Shown in pieces: positions 7,603 to 16,156 of a stretch of DNA of 25,029 nt; position 1 is the first letter of the stretch, and every line of letters begins with the position of its first letter. The notes under the pieces were generated by a model. It saw only the letters and a program-made list of their open reading frames with translations. It did not search any database and was not told the DNA's origin. The DNA is from a virus, in the IMG/VR virus record IMGVR_UViG_3300021185_000768, positions 1-25,029 of that record; one strand, given 5' to 3'. The position numbers and the translations under genes are program-made.

Positions 7603-10383
7603 TTATGCTGTTGAGCCCAATGTATTTTGGATTCTAATTGGAATATAAATAAATTCAACTGCTTTAACAGGTTGTATTGCTACATCTATATACAATTGAT
7701 TGTTATCTATTCTAGCCGCTGTATTATTTGTAGTATCACAAACTGTGATAAAGTCAAATAAACCTCTTTGTGCAACTAATTGTCCAAGGAATCTATCTAC
7801 TACAGTTTTGGCATTTGCTCTTGTTACTTCGTCATTTGGTTCAAACAAGAATGGCTTAACGATATCATCAAGTCTTTCTCTTATATAAACTACTAAACGT
7901 GCAACATTAACTCTATCCAATGCACTTGCATTTGGGTTTAAAGTTTTCTGTCCAAATATAGCAATACCTCTTCCAGGGAAGTTTCCAATTGGATTAACTT
8001 TATTACTGTAAAGGCTATCTCTTTGTCCTTCACTTAAAGCAACTGCTTCAAATTCACTTGTAGTTGAATCTAAATATCCAACACTTGAAACGTTGTTTAC
8101 TAATCCTCTTTGGAATCCTGCTGGTGCAAACCATGGGAAAGCCACTTGGTCGTTAAATGCAATAGTTCTTAAAGCCATATAACTTGCTGGAACCATAACG
8201 TTTGTACCGTCTAAGTTTGTTGCTAAACCATGTGGGTAGTATACAGCCGCATATGGTGATGAACTAACTAGTCCGTCTTCTCCATTTACATCTGCAACAC
8301 CTGTATTGTTTGCCCAAGCCGCTGTACTAGTAGAATCTGCCGCTAATCTTAGTGGTGCATCACCAACTACGAATGCAGTATTTTTTCTATCTGTACTTAA
8401 AGTAATCATCTCATCCATAAGTTCTGCATAACCAGGACATGCAATTAGATTAAATCTATTTGTTTCGTTTCTGATTTCTGAACTTGCTGTAATGGCACTT
8501 TGAAGTGCTGTAACAATTACTTGTCTTTGAGCTTTACGCATCATGTAAGGTGAACCGTCTGATTTATTACCAGAATGATCTTTCCATAAACTATTTGTTG
8601 CGTCATACTTTTTAATATTACCAACAGAAGCCATTTTGTTCCATGCTAACATACCACTTGGGTATAATGCCGCATTTGGAAGTCCATTTGCTGTACTTAT
8701 AAAACTTGCATCACTGCTTGATCTAAAGTCCCCAAACAATATACCATCGCTAGAAACTTGGTCTGTATTATCTACTAATACCCAAGCACTTGCGGCACTA
8801 CGTTTATAAATTTTAGGGAAGTTTTCTAAATCACTACTATCAATCCAAAGATCATTAGTTGATAAAGAAGTCGTACCATCTGATTGCTTACTTGGTTCTG
8901 AAGCCGCAAATTGTACATCACCAGTGTATGTTGCCCATGAACCAGCATTTTGATATAAAATATCAATGTTTGTATTAGAAACATTATTATCATACCAAAG
9001 GTCACCCTCTGTAGCAACACCTGTAAGTGTTGTACTACTTGCTGTAAAACTTAGGTCTTTAAAGTTACTATATGTACCACCTGCTATGTTAAGGTCTGAT
9101 GAATCATACCCAGAAACATTACCTGCCGCAAATTTAATATCTTTACCTGTACTTGTTGTAAAAGTAATTTTACCACCATCGTTAGATGCTGTTACAGTAT
9201 TTGCAAAAGTTGTGGCCGGATTAGCACTTGATAATGCTGACTGAATATCAGTTACTAGATTATCAACTGTTGCACTTCCGCCACCTGTTGAGAAAGTAAC
9301 TGGAATAGTTGTTCCTTCATTAATTGTAAGGTTGAAACTTATTTTACCAGAATGTCCGGAAACATTTTGTGTACCAGTCAATGCTGATGAACTTGCTACT
9401 GTTAAAGTAGATTCACCATTATGTCTTTGTAAAGTAATACTTGCTACGCCATCTTCGCCTTCAGTGTTTGCCCATAAATCACCAACTTTTGGTGAACTAT
9501 AAGTGTTTGTATATACTGAATCTGACTTAGAATCTATAACAATTGATTCTGTTGTAAATTGATTAGTTGTTGAACTGTATAATTTAACAACAAGGTTTGA
9601 ACCGTTGTTTGCTGATGTTGTTCTAATATGAACATCACCTGCTGTTAAGGCACCACCACCTGCTTTTGTTGTAGGTATTGCTAAGTGACTTGCAAATTGG
9701 AAATTACCATTTGAACCACTTACTGCACTTGACCATGCAGATGAACCAATATTTCTCCATGTACCGCTTAGTTTCTGGAAGAAACTAATTTTAGGTTGCG
9801 TACCACCTGAAGTTGTTAGATAAACGGCACAGTATTCGCCGTCTTGTCCAAAACTTGATTTAGGTGTAACACCGTCTGAATCTATATCTGATGCTGATGT
9901 TTGTTTTACTGTTTGTTTTACCCATGCACTTGAAACATATTCATACACACCCCAACTTGTTGCTGAAGTATCTAACCAATAAGAACCGTTAGCAGGATTA
10001 TTTGTAGGTGCTGTTGCACTTGATGATAAATCACCTAAATCTACATCTGCTCTTAAAACGTATGCTCTATTGGCTATGCCCAAGAAACTATAGGCTGAAA
10101 GTAAACCATATTCATTTTGTTCATCACCATGTAAAGGTGTAGAACCACTTGTTTTAAATGTTGGATTACCATAATTCTGTAATAACTCTCTTTGACTTGT
10201 AATCAATTTGAGTTTGTTTGCGTTTGCTGATGTTGTGAAAGCGGCTGTACCACTACCGTCAGGTGCTGTTTTATCCTGTGATGTTGCAATAACAATCAAA
10301 GGAACTGAACCGGCACCGGCGGGGGCGTAAAAACTTTCGTCTGTAGTCGTTACACTTACACCAGGACTTACTAAAGTTGCCAT
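7603..10383 (-). CDS. 18: Contractile tail sheath protein (gp18-like) with large insertion
   Basis: The sheath protein polymerises around the tube and contracts at infection. The N-terminus (MATLVSPGVSVTTTDESFY) and C-terminus (YIRERLDDIVKPFLFEPND near 842-860, then a conserved R-x-x-x-x-x-x-x-V-D-R-F-L-G segment and a VAIQPVKAVEFI strand) are typical of T4-like sheaths. At 926 aa it is much longer than T4 gp18 (659 aa). The extra sequence lies in the exposed middle (about 120-610). It contains about seven copies of a short Gly-x-aromatic/Trp module (starting near 133, 182, 249, 301, 460, 510 and 577) and, between 345 and 435, a stretch resembling flagellar hook-IN-type repeats. A late box with a 25-nt leader and an AAGGAGA Shine-Dalgarno precedes it. 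Confidence 0.95.
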   Translation of the reverse strand: MATLVSPGVSVTTTDESFYAPAGAGSVPLIVIATSQDKTAPDGSGTAAFTTSANANKLKLITSQRELLQNYGNPTFKTSGSTPLHGDEQNEYGLLSAYSFLGIANRAYVLRADVDLGDLSSSATAPTNNPANGSYWLDTSATSWGVYEYVSSAWVKQTVKQTSASDIDSDGVTPKSSFGQDGEYCAVYLTTSGGTQPKISFFQKLSGTWRNIGSSAWSSAVSGSNGNFQFASHLAIPTTKAGGGALTAGDVHIRTTSANNGSNLVVKLYSSTTNQFTTESIVIDSKSDSVYTNTYSSPKVGDLWANTEGEDGVASITLQRHNGESTLTVASSSALTGTQNVSGHSGKISFNLTINEGTTIPVTFSTGGGSATVDNLVTDIQSALSSANPATTFANTVTASNDGGKITFTTSTGKDIKFAAGNVSGYDSSDLNIAGGTYSNFKDLSFTASSTTLTGVATEGDLWYDNNVSNTNIDILYQNAGSWATYTGDVQFAASEPSKQSDGTTSLSTNDLWIDSSDLENFPKIYKRSAASAWVLVDNTDQVSSDGILFGDFRSSSDASFISTANGLPNAALYPSGMLAWNKMASVGNIKKYDATNSLWKDHSGNKSDGSPYMMRKAQRQVIVTALQSAITASSEIRNETNRFNLIACPGYAELMDEMITLSTDRKNTAFVVGDAPLRLAADSTSTAAWANNTGVADVNGEDGLVSSSPYAAVYYPHGLATNLDGTNVMVPASYMALRTIAFNDQVAFPWFAPAGFQRGLVNNVSSVGYLDSTTSEFEAVALSEGQRDSLYSNKVNPIGNFPGRGIAIFGQKTLNPNASALDRVNVARLVVYIRERLDDIVKPFLFEPNDEVTRANAKTVVDRFLGQLVAQRGLFDFITVCDTTNNTAARIDNNQLYIDVAIQPVKAVEFIYIPIRIQNTLGSTA

Positions 10384-10413
10384 ATTATTCTCCTTAAGAA
10401 ATATTCTTACATG

Positions 10414-10420
10414 TATTTAT
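10414..10420 (-). promoter_or_regulatory. T4-type late promoter box, leadered class (gp18)
   Basis: ATAAATA on the minus strand, predicted start near 10408, then a leader of about 25 nt carrying AAGGAGA, the strongest Shine-Dalgarno in the window, six bases before the ATG at 10383. This fits very high expression of the sheath. Confidence 0.78.
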
Positions 10421-10425
10421 CATAA

Positions 10426-10445
10426 TACTGTATTTTACTGTATTT
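10426..10445. repeat. Two tandem 10-bp repeats upstream of the sheath promoter
   Basis: Plus-strand TACTGTATTT occurs twice back to back, ending six bases upstream (in minus-strand sense) of the gp18 late box. A second 10-bp-phased pair, GGTATTA at 10459-10465 and 10469-10475, lies just beyond and touches the gp1 stop codon. Function is unknown; low-complexity drift is possible. Confidence 0.6.
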
Positions 10446-10472
10446 AAGGAATTTAGTAGGTATTACGTGGTA

Positions 10473-11135
10473 TTATACTAGTTTAAGAGGTTGTTTAAAT
10501 TCACCAGTTTTCCAGTCTCTGATGGCTTCAACTTGCTTGGCTAGATCTTCAAGACTTCCATTATTGTCTATAATGTAGTCAACTGGATAGCCTGCCCAGT
10601 TCCATTCACTTTCGTGTACGTCTTTATATTTTGTTGTCATAATCTTTCTGCTTACAACGTTTTCGTGTGCCGTCTTTGCTGTTTCAAACCATTCAGGTAG
10701 TTCTCCACGTTGTACCCAAATAACAACACCACCCATATTTTTTATAAGTTCAAGTTCATTTATAAAACGAGCATCACTTATAACTGTACATGGAGCATTT
10801 TCTATTTGTTTTCTTATGCGGTATTCTAAACTGTTTAACCAAATGTTTTGATCAAAGTGATTTCTAAGTACTTCTGTACCTAAAAGTTGTAATGCTAGTC
10901 TGGGAGTAAAGTTTGGTACACCTAATTTTTTAGTCCAAAACATATCAGGCGTTTCTCTAAAGTCTCTGCTTTCAGTTGTATCACCTTCCAACATAGATCT
11001 TTCCCAACCAAAAATGCTGGAACATAAATCTTTAAGGGGAGCGGCAAAACTGTCATGAACACAACCACGTTCTACAAACATATTGGCTACTGTATCTTTG
11101 CCACTGCCTATAAACCCGGTTATTCCTATTAGCAT
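10473..11135 (-). CDS. 1: Deoxynucleoside monophosphate kinase (gp1-like)
   Basis: This enzyme phosphorylates dNMPs to dNDPs for phage DNA synthesis; in T4, gp1 acts on dTMP, dGMP and hydroxymethyl-dCMP. The 220-aa protein opens with a P-loop, GFIGSGKDT (residues 7-15), of the form GxxGSGKDT shared with T4 gp1 (241 aa). Other family segments are LQLLGTEVLRNHFDQNIW (84-101), SDARFINEL (about 120-128) and the C-terminal IIDNNGSLEDL, which parallels the T4 gp1 segment ITNDGSLEEL. The ATG overlaps the gp13 stop (TAATG) with AGGA just upstream, so a nucleotide-metabolism gene is translationally coupled to a neck gene. Functional residues look intact. Confidence 0.92.
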   Translation of the reverse strand: MLIGITGFIGSGKDTVANMFVERGCVHDSFAAPLKDLCSSIFGWERSMLEGDTTESRDFRETPDMFWTKKLGVPNFTPRLALQLLGTEVLRNHFDQNIWLNSLEYRIRKQIENAPCTVISDARFINELELIKNMGGVVIWVQRGELPEWFETAKTAHENVVSRKIMTTKYKDVHESEWNWAGYPVDYIIDNNGSLEDLAKQVEAIRDWKTGEFKQPLKLV

Positions 11136-11896
11136 TATCCTATCACAAATCCTAGAGGAGCATTGCCCTCTTCTTTCTGGAAAATACTTTCTCTTGCCTT
11201 TTCCATTTCTGCTATTGCTTCTGATTTTAATGCATCACCATTTAACTGTATGGTTCCGCCTGCCCCTGGAAGTCCTGAAGCATATTTACTTCTTGCTTCA
11301 CCTAACATCATTTTAGATTGTGCTAATGCATAAGCGGCCAACCAATTTGCGGCATAGATATCTTTTAATAAAAGACTTTCGGGTATAAAATTATAAATGC
11401 CTACTGCAATTTCTTCTTCGTGTCTTACATTTCTTAAAATTTTAAGTTGTTTAGTATTCCTATTCCAAAGAAAATTATATTCACTTCCAAATATTCTACC
11501 TAATACTTCTTTATATTGACTAAATGCATCAAAGACCGCAAGTCCGCCCATTTGCCCTGCTTGTAACAAGTACATATTATTGAACGCAACATCAAAAGGA
11601 TCAAAGTTTGTGCCACCGCCACTGTTAGTACCGACACCTTTTCTATATAATCTGCGTACTTCCATTACTTCGTCTGGTAATGTGTACTCAGTTACACCTT
11701 CTTGTGTGGTTATAAACAGGGCACTTTCTTCTACAGCACCTGCACTAAGTTGTCTATATAAAGCAAGGGACTTGTCTATAGCAACATCATAGTGTGCTCT
11801 GTCGAGTTCAACGTCAACCATACCGTCTGCTAGACGTAGTTGTAACTCGTTTACAAGTTCTTCTCTGTTATTATATCCTATTTGATCTACTGGCAT
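11135..11896 (-). CDS. 13: Neck protein (gp13-like)
   Basis: gp13 and gp14 form the neck that closes the filled head and joins it to the tail. This 253-aa protein (T4 gp13 is 309 aa) has the N-terminal helical region with LADGMVDVELDRAHYDVAIDK, aligned with the T4 segment on inheritance of hydrolytically inert helices, a YTLPDEVMEVRRLYR strand segment, and a characteristic C-terminus, LPGAGGTIQLNG...PLGFVIG, which parallels the T4 ending LPGGVTIDG...PPFGILVG. The ATG at 11896 is fixed by a late box five bases upstream. In T4 gp14 follows directly; here gp14 lies about 8.8 kb away on the other strand. Confidence 0.9.
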   Translation of the reverse strand: MPVDQIGYNNREELVNELQLRLADGMVDVELDRAHYDVAIDKSLALYRQLSAGAVEESALFITTQEGVTEYTLPDEVMEVRRLYRKGVGTNSGGGTNFDPFDVAFNNMYLLQAGQMGGLAVFDAFSQYKEVLGRIFGSEYNFLWNRNTKQLKILRNVRHEEEIAVGIYNFIPESLLLKDIYAANWLAAYALAQSKMMLGEARSKYASGLPGAGGTIQLNGDALKSEAIAEMEKARESIFQKEEGNAPLGFVIG

Positions 11897-11901
11897 AGTA
11901 C

Positions 11902-11908
11902 TATTTAT
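11902..11908 (-). promoter_or_regulatory. T4-type late promoter box, leaderless class (gp13)
   Basis: ATAAATA on the minus strand, spacer GTACT, then the ATG of gp13 at 11896. The spacer and box are identical to those in front of gp14 at 20700-20711, so the two split neck genes share the same promoter-start module. Confidence 0.78.
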
Positions 11909-11919
11909 CTAATTTTCAA

Positions 11920-13062
11920 TTAAAATACTTTAAGTAGTACAATAGTATCACTTATTCTGCCAGTTAATTTAGTTGGGGTAGTCTTTATTTCTTCAAAAAA
12001 TGTATTAAATCTAGTCTTTGCAGACCCTTTAATTGCTTTTATTTGCTCTGCAGGCTTACGCAATGTCTTTTGAAAACTAGTAGAAGTATCAAAATCTTTA
12101 ATAGTTGTGCCTTTTATAGTTAATCCAGTACACATTTCTGATTTTCTGTACACACCTAATTTTCTTAATTTAGTGTTATAAAACCAAAGTTCTGTTGCAT
12201 CTATTATTTCAACAGGGTTTATACTTGCTATGCCTAAATCACTGTCATTAATTTGATACTTTAATTTTTTTACAAGTTTGTCCCTATCCATGGGCTTAGG
12301 TTTTCTAGGCTTACGAGTTGCTTTGCCTGTTTCTATTAATGTATCACATGCAGTATGTATCTTTTCAAAAAATGCAAAATAGTCTTTACGCATTTTTACA
12401 CTAAAATGACCGTATCCTTCTTTAATGTCTTGATCTTCCCATGCTAATATTTCTGTTGCTTCTGCAACATCTCTATCATAACTGTCTTTAATAATTTTAG
12501 CATGAGCAGGTTTTATAGCAGGTGTATATGCTCTCATATCATTGTATGGATCAAACTTTTTCAAGTCAAATGCTTCTCTGTCTACAAAGTTATCTAACTG
12601 TTCTTCCCAAGTTCCACACAATGTTGATACTTGCTCTTTCATACGATCTTGAATACTAATTACTTTAGTGTCCTTTTTCTTTTCTTGTTCTTGTGTTTTA
12701 ACAGTATATACTTTCTTACCAAGTGCCAACCACTGTGGTTTTTGTTTCTCGTTTAAATACTTTATTGTGCCTTCAGGCCAGTAGCCTAGTTTTTTTGCTA
12801 CCCAGGCAGTTTTACCCATTGCAGAAAAATAACCTTTATCTATACAGACTGCATACTTTATATCTTCTTTAGTCCAACCACTTTCTTGCTTAATCCATTT
12901 TATTAATGCTTCTTGTTTCTTCTTTGTTGCTATTTCGTAGTGGACAAAATATTCAGCATTACTAATTGCTTTCTTTCTTTGTTCTGGATCTGTAAGTAAA
13001 GAGAGTTCCTTCCAATTAGGCTCTTTTAATAAATATGTACTTCTCTGTTTTTTTCTTGCCAT
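11920..13062 (-). CDS. Unknown basic protein
   Basis: I do not recognise this 380-aa protein. It is rich in Lys and aromatic residues. The N-terminus is basic (MARKKQR). A helical segment with W and K residues near 50-75 (EALIKWIKQESGWTKEDI) is followed by a Lys/Glu/Gln linker near 120-140 (TQEQEKKKDTK). A very basic stretch, RKPRKPKP, is near 245-252, and the C-terminal 100 residues are Thr/Lys-rich with strand character. The overall charge suggests nucleic-acid or nucleoprotein contact, but no motif supports an enzyme. It starts six bases after the stop of the small membrane gene and probably shares its transcript. Confidence 0.82.
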   Translation of the reverse strand: MARKKQRSTYLLKEPNWKELSLLTDPEQRKKAISNAEYFVHYEIATKKKQEALIKWIKQESGWTKEDIKYAVCIDKGYFSAMGKTAWVAKKLGYWPEGTIKYLNEKQKPQWLALGKKVYTVKTQEQEKKKDTKVISIQDRMKEQVSTLCGTWEEQLDNFVDREAFDLKKFDPYNDMRAYTPAIKPAHAKIIKDSYDRDVAEATEILAWEDQDIKEGYGHFSVKMRKDYFAFFEKIHTACDTLIETGKATRKPRKPKPMDRDKLVKKLKYQINDSDLGIASINPVEIIDATELWFYNTKLRKLGVYRKSEMCTGLTIKGTTIKDFDTSTSFQKTLRKPAEQIKAIKGSAKTRFNTFFEEIKTTPTKLTGRISDTIVLLKVF

Positions 13063-13068
13063 GTGTGT

Positions 13069-13293
13069 TTAGTCTTTAAATAATTCTTCCCTAGGATCTA
13101 AATAAAGTACCTGTATTGCTTTAGGCCAATTTTTAAATCCTACTATTTCTTTTTTATCTTTAAGTACACTTTTACTTTGAAAAAACTGGGTGATGGTTAG
13201 CATACCCATAAATCTGCCTGCCTTTTCTCCTGCTCTAAAACAAAAGTAAGAATTAGCAAGAATGAAGATGCCAAAATATATATAATTTTCCAT
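13069..13293 (-). CDS. Small one-helix membrane protein
   Basis: This 74-aa protein has one hydrophobic segment at about 4-20 (YIYFGIFILANSYFCF), then a positively charged, mostly polar remainder. That arrangement fits an N-terminal membrane anchor with a cytoplasmic tail. It has a GAGG Shine-Dalgarno seven bases before the ATG and a late box 38 bases upstream of the start, so it begins a short transcription unit with the unknown basic protein. I recognise no family; possible roles such as an inner-membrane accessory or lysis-related protein are not supported by any motif. Confidence 0.75.
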   Translation of the reverse strand: MENYIYFGIFILANSYFCFRAGEKAGRFMGMLTITQFFQSKSVLKDKKEIVGFKNWPKAIQVLYLDPREELFKD

Positions 13294-13331
13294 ATTACGC
13301 CTCTAATTAAAAAACTAGTCTAACAGATTTC

Positions 13332-13338
13332 TATTTAT
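13332..13338 (-). promoter_or_regulatory. T4-type late promoter box, leadered class
   Basis: ATAAATA on the minus strand with its predicted start near 13326 and a 33-nt leader ending in GAGGCGTAAT before the ATG at 13293. The TAA stop of the radical SAM gene (13335-13337) lies inside the box. Confidence 0.65.
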
Positions 13339-15191
13339 TTGTCAAGACTAATTTTATTTAGATGCCAGCCTCTTCGTCTTCCAAAGAAAAGCATATCTAA
13401 ATGATCTTCTTTTTTGTCTAAGTAGTCTCCATATCTATCAGAAATAATTAAATTTGCTGGGAAAAGGTTACTTTTGACTGTAACATGGACAGAATCATGT
13501 ATATATGACTCAAATTGTTTGATTTGTAGATTTGAAATTTTAATGTAATCGTCTATAATATCTTGTGTTACAAACTGTTTTGAAAAATCTCCTACAACAT
13601 TAATGTAATGTTCTACTAAATTATTGTTTTGTATAATAGGCATAATAGAATGGAAAAATTTCCAGCCTTCTATAAACACATTATCTATAGTAGTTTCCAT
13701 ATAACCTGTCTTTTTCCAATCCTGTAATCCTGTTTTCAGTTGATCTAACCAACCGTTTAGTACTATGTCGTTTTGTTTAAGATGGTCATAGAGTTGTGTA
13801 TAAAATTCAATATATGATTTATTTTGGGTTTGATATAGGTATGTTGATATAATATTAGATATCCCAAACATGTGCAATCCTAAAATGAATGCTGTAAAGA
13901 CTGCAACATCTTCCATTTCGTTTTCTGAAATAGTGTTAGTGCTTTTTATAACTTCTATAGATTCCGATATCTTATGTTTTTTATCGTATTCAAATTTTTC
14001 GTTCTGTACACCATAGAAAAAGTCATATGCATAAAATGTTTTTAAATCGTATTCTTGTATTTGTTTTACATACATTGGAGAGTTTACTAATAGTTGTAAG
14101 AAGTAAACATCTAATGTTGGTATTTCATTTATTAATATTTGTTCTAAAGTAGCCTTCCATGTTTCCACAGTTTCACCTGGCATACCTAATATTAATTCTG
14201 TAAGGGCAGGAACATTTTTTTCTTTAGCAGATCCTATGATTTCATCTATAGAATTAATTTTCATATTCTTGCGTTTGATATTCTCTAAAACTTCTTCAGT
14301 TGTTGTCTGCAAACTTAATGTTAATCCTGTTTGTATGTTTACCTCTATAAATTTCTTTACAATTTCTAATACTGTATCATTACTGTTCTTTGCATAACTT
14401 ACACTTATGCCACTAGGAAAGCCTGTTTGTTTATTGGTTGCAACAATCATATCTGCAATCATTATATCTCTATCTTTGAAGATTCCAAAGTTACTAGATG
14501 TTAATGCAAGGTAGGGTAGTTTATTATCTGCTACCCATTTTAAATCTGCAAGTATACGCTCGTCATACAGTTTATACATTTTACTTGCTGTAGCACTCCC
14601 CCAATCACAAAATGTGCAACTGTAAGGGCATCCTCTGTCTGTTTCTAAAGTCGGCACCCATTCTATATCTGGATGTTGTTTTATGAGATCGTCAAATAAT
14701 CCTAATGTATAAGGACTAGGTAAGTTTAAATCCTGTATCCTGTCAAACTCGTAGACTTGCTCTAAGGGCTTTTTATCTAGATATGCAGTAAGTATCTCTA
14801 AAACCGCTAACTCGCCTTCTCCGATTACTATAGAATCAATATAATCATTTTCTTTTAAGAAATTTGGATTTCTGTGAGGTAATTCAGGACCGCCTAGTAT
14901 AATTTTGATGTTTGGATATGCTTCTTTAAGTACTTTACCTAACATCAAACAATAATTTTTGTTCCAGATATAAAGACTTATAAAAACAATATCGGTATTC
15001 TTACATCTATTAACAACACTTTGGAGTTCCTCTCGTCGAAATATCCAATTGTCTACTTGATAATTGTCTTTAATCTGTTGATTTTGTATTAAGTAACTCC
15101 AAAGAGAACCTACACTATAAGGAAGGTAATAACTGTTAAGATGTTTAGGTCCAGTCTGAAAATTAGGCTGAACTAAAGTAACATTAAACAT
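13335..15191 (-). CDS. B12-binding-type radical SAM protein
   Basis: Radical SAM enzymes use a [4Fe-4S] cluster to cleave S-adenosylmethionine; those with an N-terminal Rossmann-like cobalamin domain often methylate or rearrange unreactive carbons. The cluster motif CPYSCTFC (C188, C192, C195; Cx3Cx2C) is intact, followed by DWG. The N-terminal domain shows GGPELP (100-105) and GEGE (124-127), the usual signature of this architecture, then LPSPY near 157-161. I do not see a clear DxHxxG cobalamin-lower-ligand motif. The C-terminal 200 residues (about 400-618) are helical, with no known domain. The ATG overlaps the epimerase stop by one base, with AAAGGA upstream. The substrate is unknown; context suggests glycan or small-molecule modification. 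Confidence 0.88.
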   Translation of the reverse strand: MFNVTLVQPNFQTGPKHLNSYYLPYSVGSLWSYLIQNQQIKDNYQVDNWIFRREELQSVVNRCKNTDIVFISLYIWNKNYCLMLGKVLKEAYPNIKIILGGPELPHRNPNFLKENDYIDSIVIGEGELAVLEILTAYLDKKPLEQVYEFDRIQDLNLPSPYTLGLFDDLIKQHPDIEWVPTLETDRGCPYSCTFCDWGSATASKMYKLYDERILADLKWVADNKLPYLALTSSNFGIFKDRDIMIADMIVATNKQTGFPSGISVSYAKNSNDTVLEIVKKFIEVNIQTGLTLSLQTTTEEVLENIKRKNMKINSIDEIIGSAKEKNVPALTELILGMPGETVETWKATLEQILINEIPTLDVYFLQLLVNSPMYVKQIQEYDLKTFYAYDFFYGVQNEKFEYDKKHKISESIEVIKSTNTISENEMEDVAVFTAFILGLHMFGISNIISTYLYQTQNKSYIEFYTQLYDHLKQNDIVLNGWLDQLKTGLQDWKKTGYMETTIDNVFIEGWKFFHSIMPIIQNNNLVEHYINVVGDFSKQFVTQDIIDDYIKISNLQIKQFESYIHDSVHVTVKSNLFPANLIISDRYGDYLDKKEDHLDMLFFGRRRGWHLNKISLDK

Positions 15192-16147
15192 TATTTTCCT
15201 TTGGAAAATCTTCTATCTTGATTATGTGGTATGTCGTTTTCTAAAACATTTTTCCAAACAGCAATAGTTCTATCAAGACCTTCACTAAGTTCTACTTTAG
15301 GAAACCATCCAAGGCGTGTTGTAATTTTATGGTTTGTACTATTAAGTAAAAATATTTCGCCTGGTCTAGGCGGTTTGGTATTCCAATTAACATGTCCTTT
15401 CCAGTCTAACTTATCTGCAATCATTTTTACATAATCTTTAATTTTAATAGCATTGTCGGGTCCTATACAAAATATCTCTCCCTGACACTTATCTGGATTT
15501 TCAATAACTTGTTGCCAAGCATCAAGTAAGTCATCAATGTAAATAAAGTTTCTGTATGGTTCGCCATATCCTAAATTTATCTCATCTGGATTTTTAATCA
15601 TTTGTGTTATAATTTGTTCTGTTACAAAGAAGTCGTTATCCTTTCTACCGTATGCATTAGTTTGTCTGATAGCAGTAAACGGCAATCCATAACTTCTGTG
15701 TGCATACTCTAAGTATTTTTCACAGCCATATTTTGCAACGGCATACGGAGCATTTGGATTTGGTGGAGTACTTTCATTAAATGCAATAATGCCTTCTTCT
15801 TTACCGTCTCTTATTAAATCACTAATTGGTTGCCAACCGTATACTTCCATTGTACTTGCAAACACAAAGTTTTTTAAGTTTGGTAAAGTTGCCGCAATCT
15901 CGATTAAGTTTACAGTACCAACATAATTTACTTCACTAAATGTAATCTGTTCATAAAAACTGTCTTGCACTTCTGTTCTAGCCGCCAAGTGAACGATTAT
16001 TTCAGGATCAAATTGTTTAATTTGAAATCCTACTTTAGCATGGTCTCTTAGATCTTCTTTTAAAAATTCTAATTCATGCTGATCTTTCAATCTTTCGACC
16101 ATTGCTTGGCCTATAAATCCGTCTGCGCCTGTTATAAATATTCTCAT
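15191..16147 (-). CDS. NAD-dependent sugar epimerase/dehydratase (extended SDR)
   Basis: Extended short-chain dehydrogenases of this kind act on nucleotide sugars, for example as 4-epimerases or 4,6-dehydratases. The NAD-binding GxxGxxG is GADGFIG (7-13). The LAART motif follows at 54-58, the catalytic Tyr/Lys pair is YxxxK at Y135 and K139, and Ser98/Thr99 (in FASTMEVYG) fill the third catalytic position. RQTNAYG (161-167) matches the conserved R-x-x-N-x-Y-G loop. The 318-aa length is typical and complete. AAGGA lies seven bases before the ATG. It forms a tight set with the downstream radical SAM and upstream oxygenase genes. The exact sugar cannot be told from sequence. Confidence 0.92.
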   Translation of the reverse strand: MRIFITGADGFIGQAMVERLKDQHELEFLKEDLRDHAKVGFQIKQFDPEIIVHLAARTEVQDSFYEQITFSEVNYVGTVNLIEIAATLPNLKNFVFASTMEVYGWQPISDLIRDGKEEGIIAFNESTPPNPNAPYAVAKYGCEKYLEYAHRSYGLPFTAIRQTNAYGRKDNDFFVTEQIITQMIKNPDEINLGYGEPYRNFIYIDDLLDAWQQVIENPDKCQGEIFCIGPDNAIKIKDYVKMIADKLDWKGHVNWNTKPPRPGEIFLLNSTNHKITTRLGWFPKVELSEGLDRTIAVWKNVLENDIPHNQDRRFSKGK

Positions 16148-16156
16148 ATTATTTCC

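Noticed and set aside
8826-9244. Small frames on both strands inside the sheath gene
   Set aside because: They overlap a clear 926-codon gene and have no recognisable composition or ribosome site.
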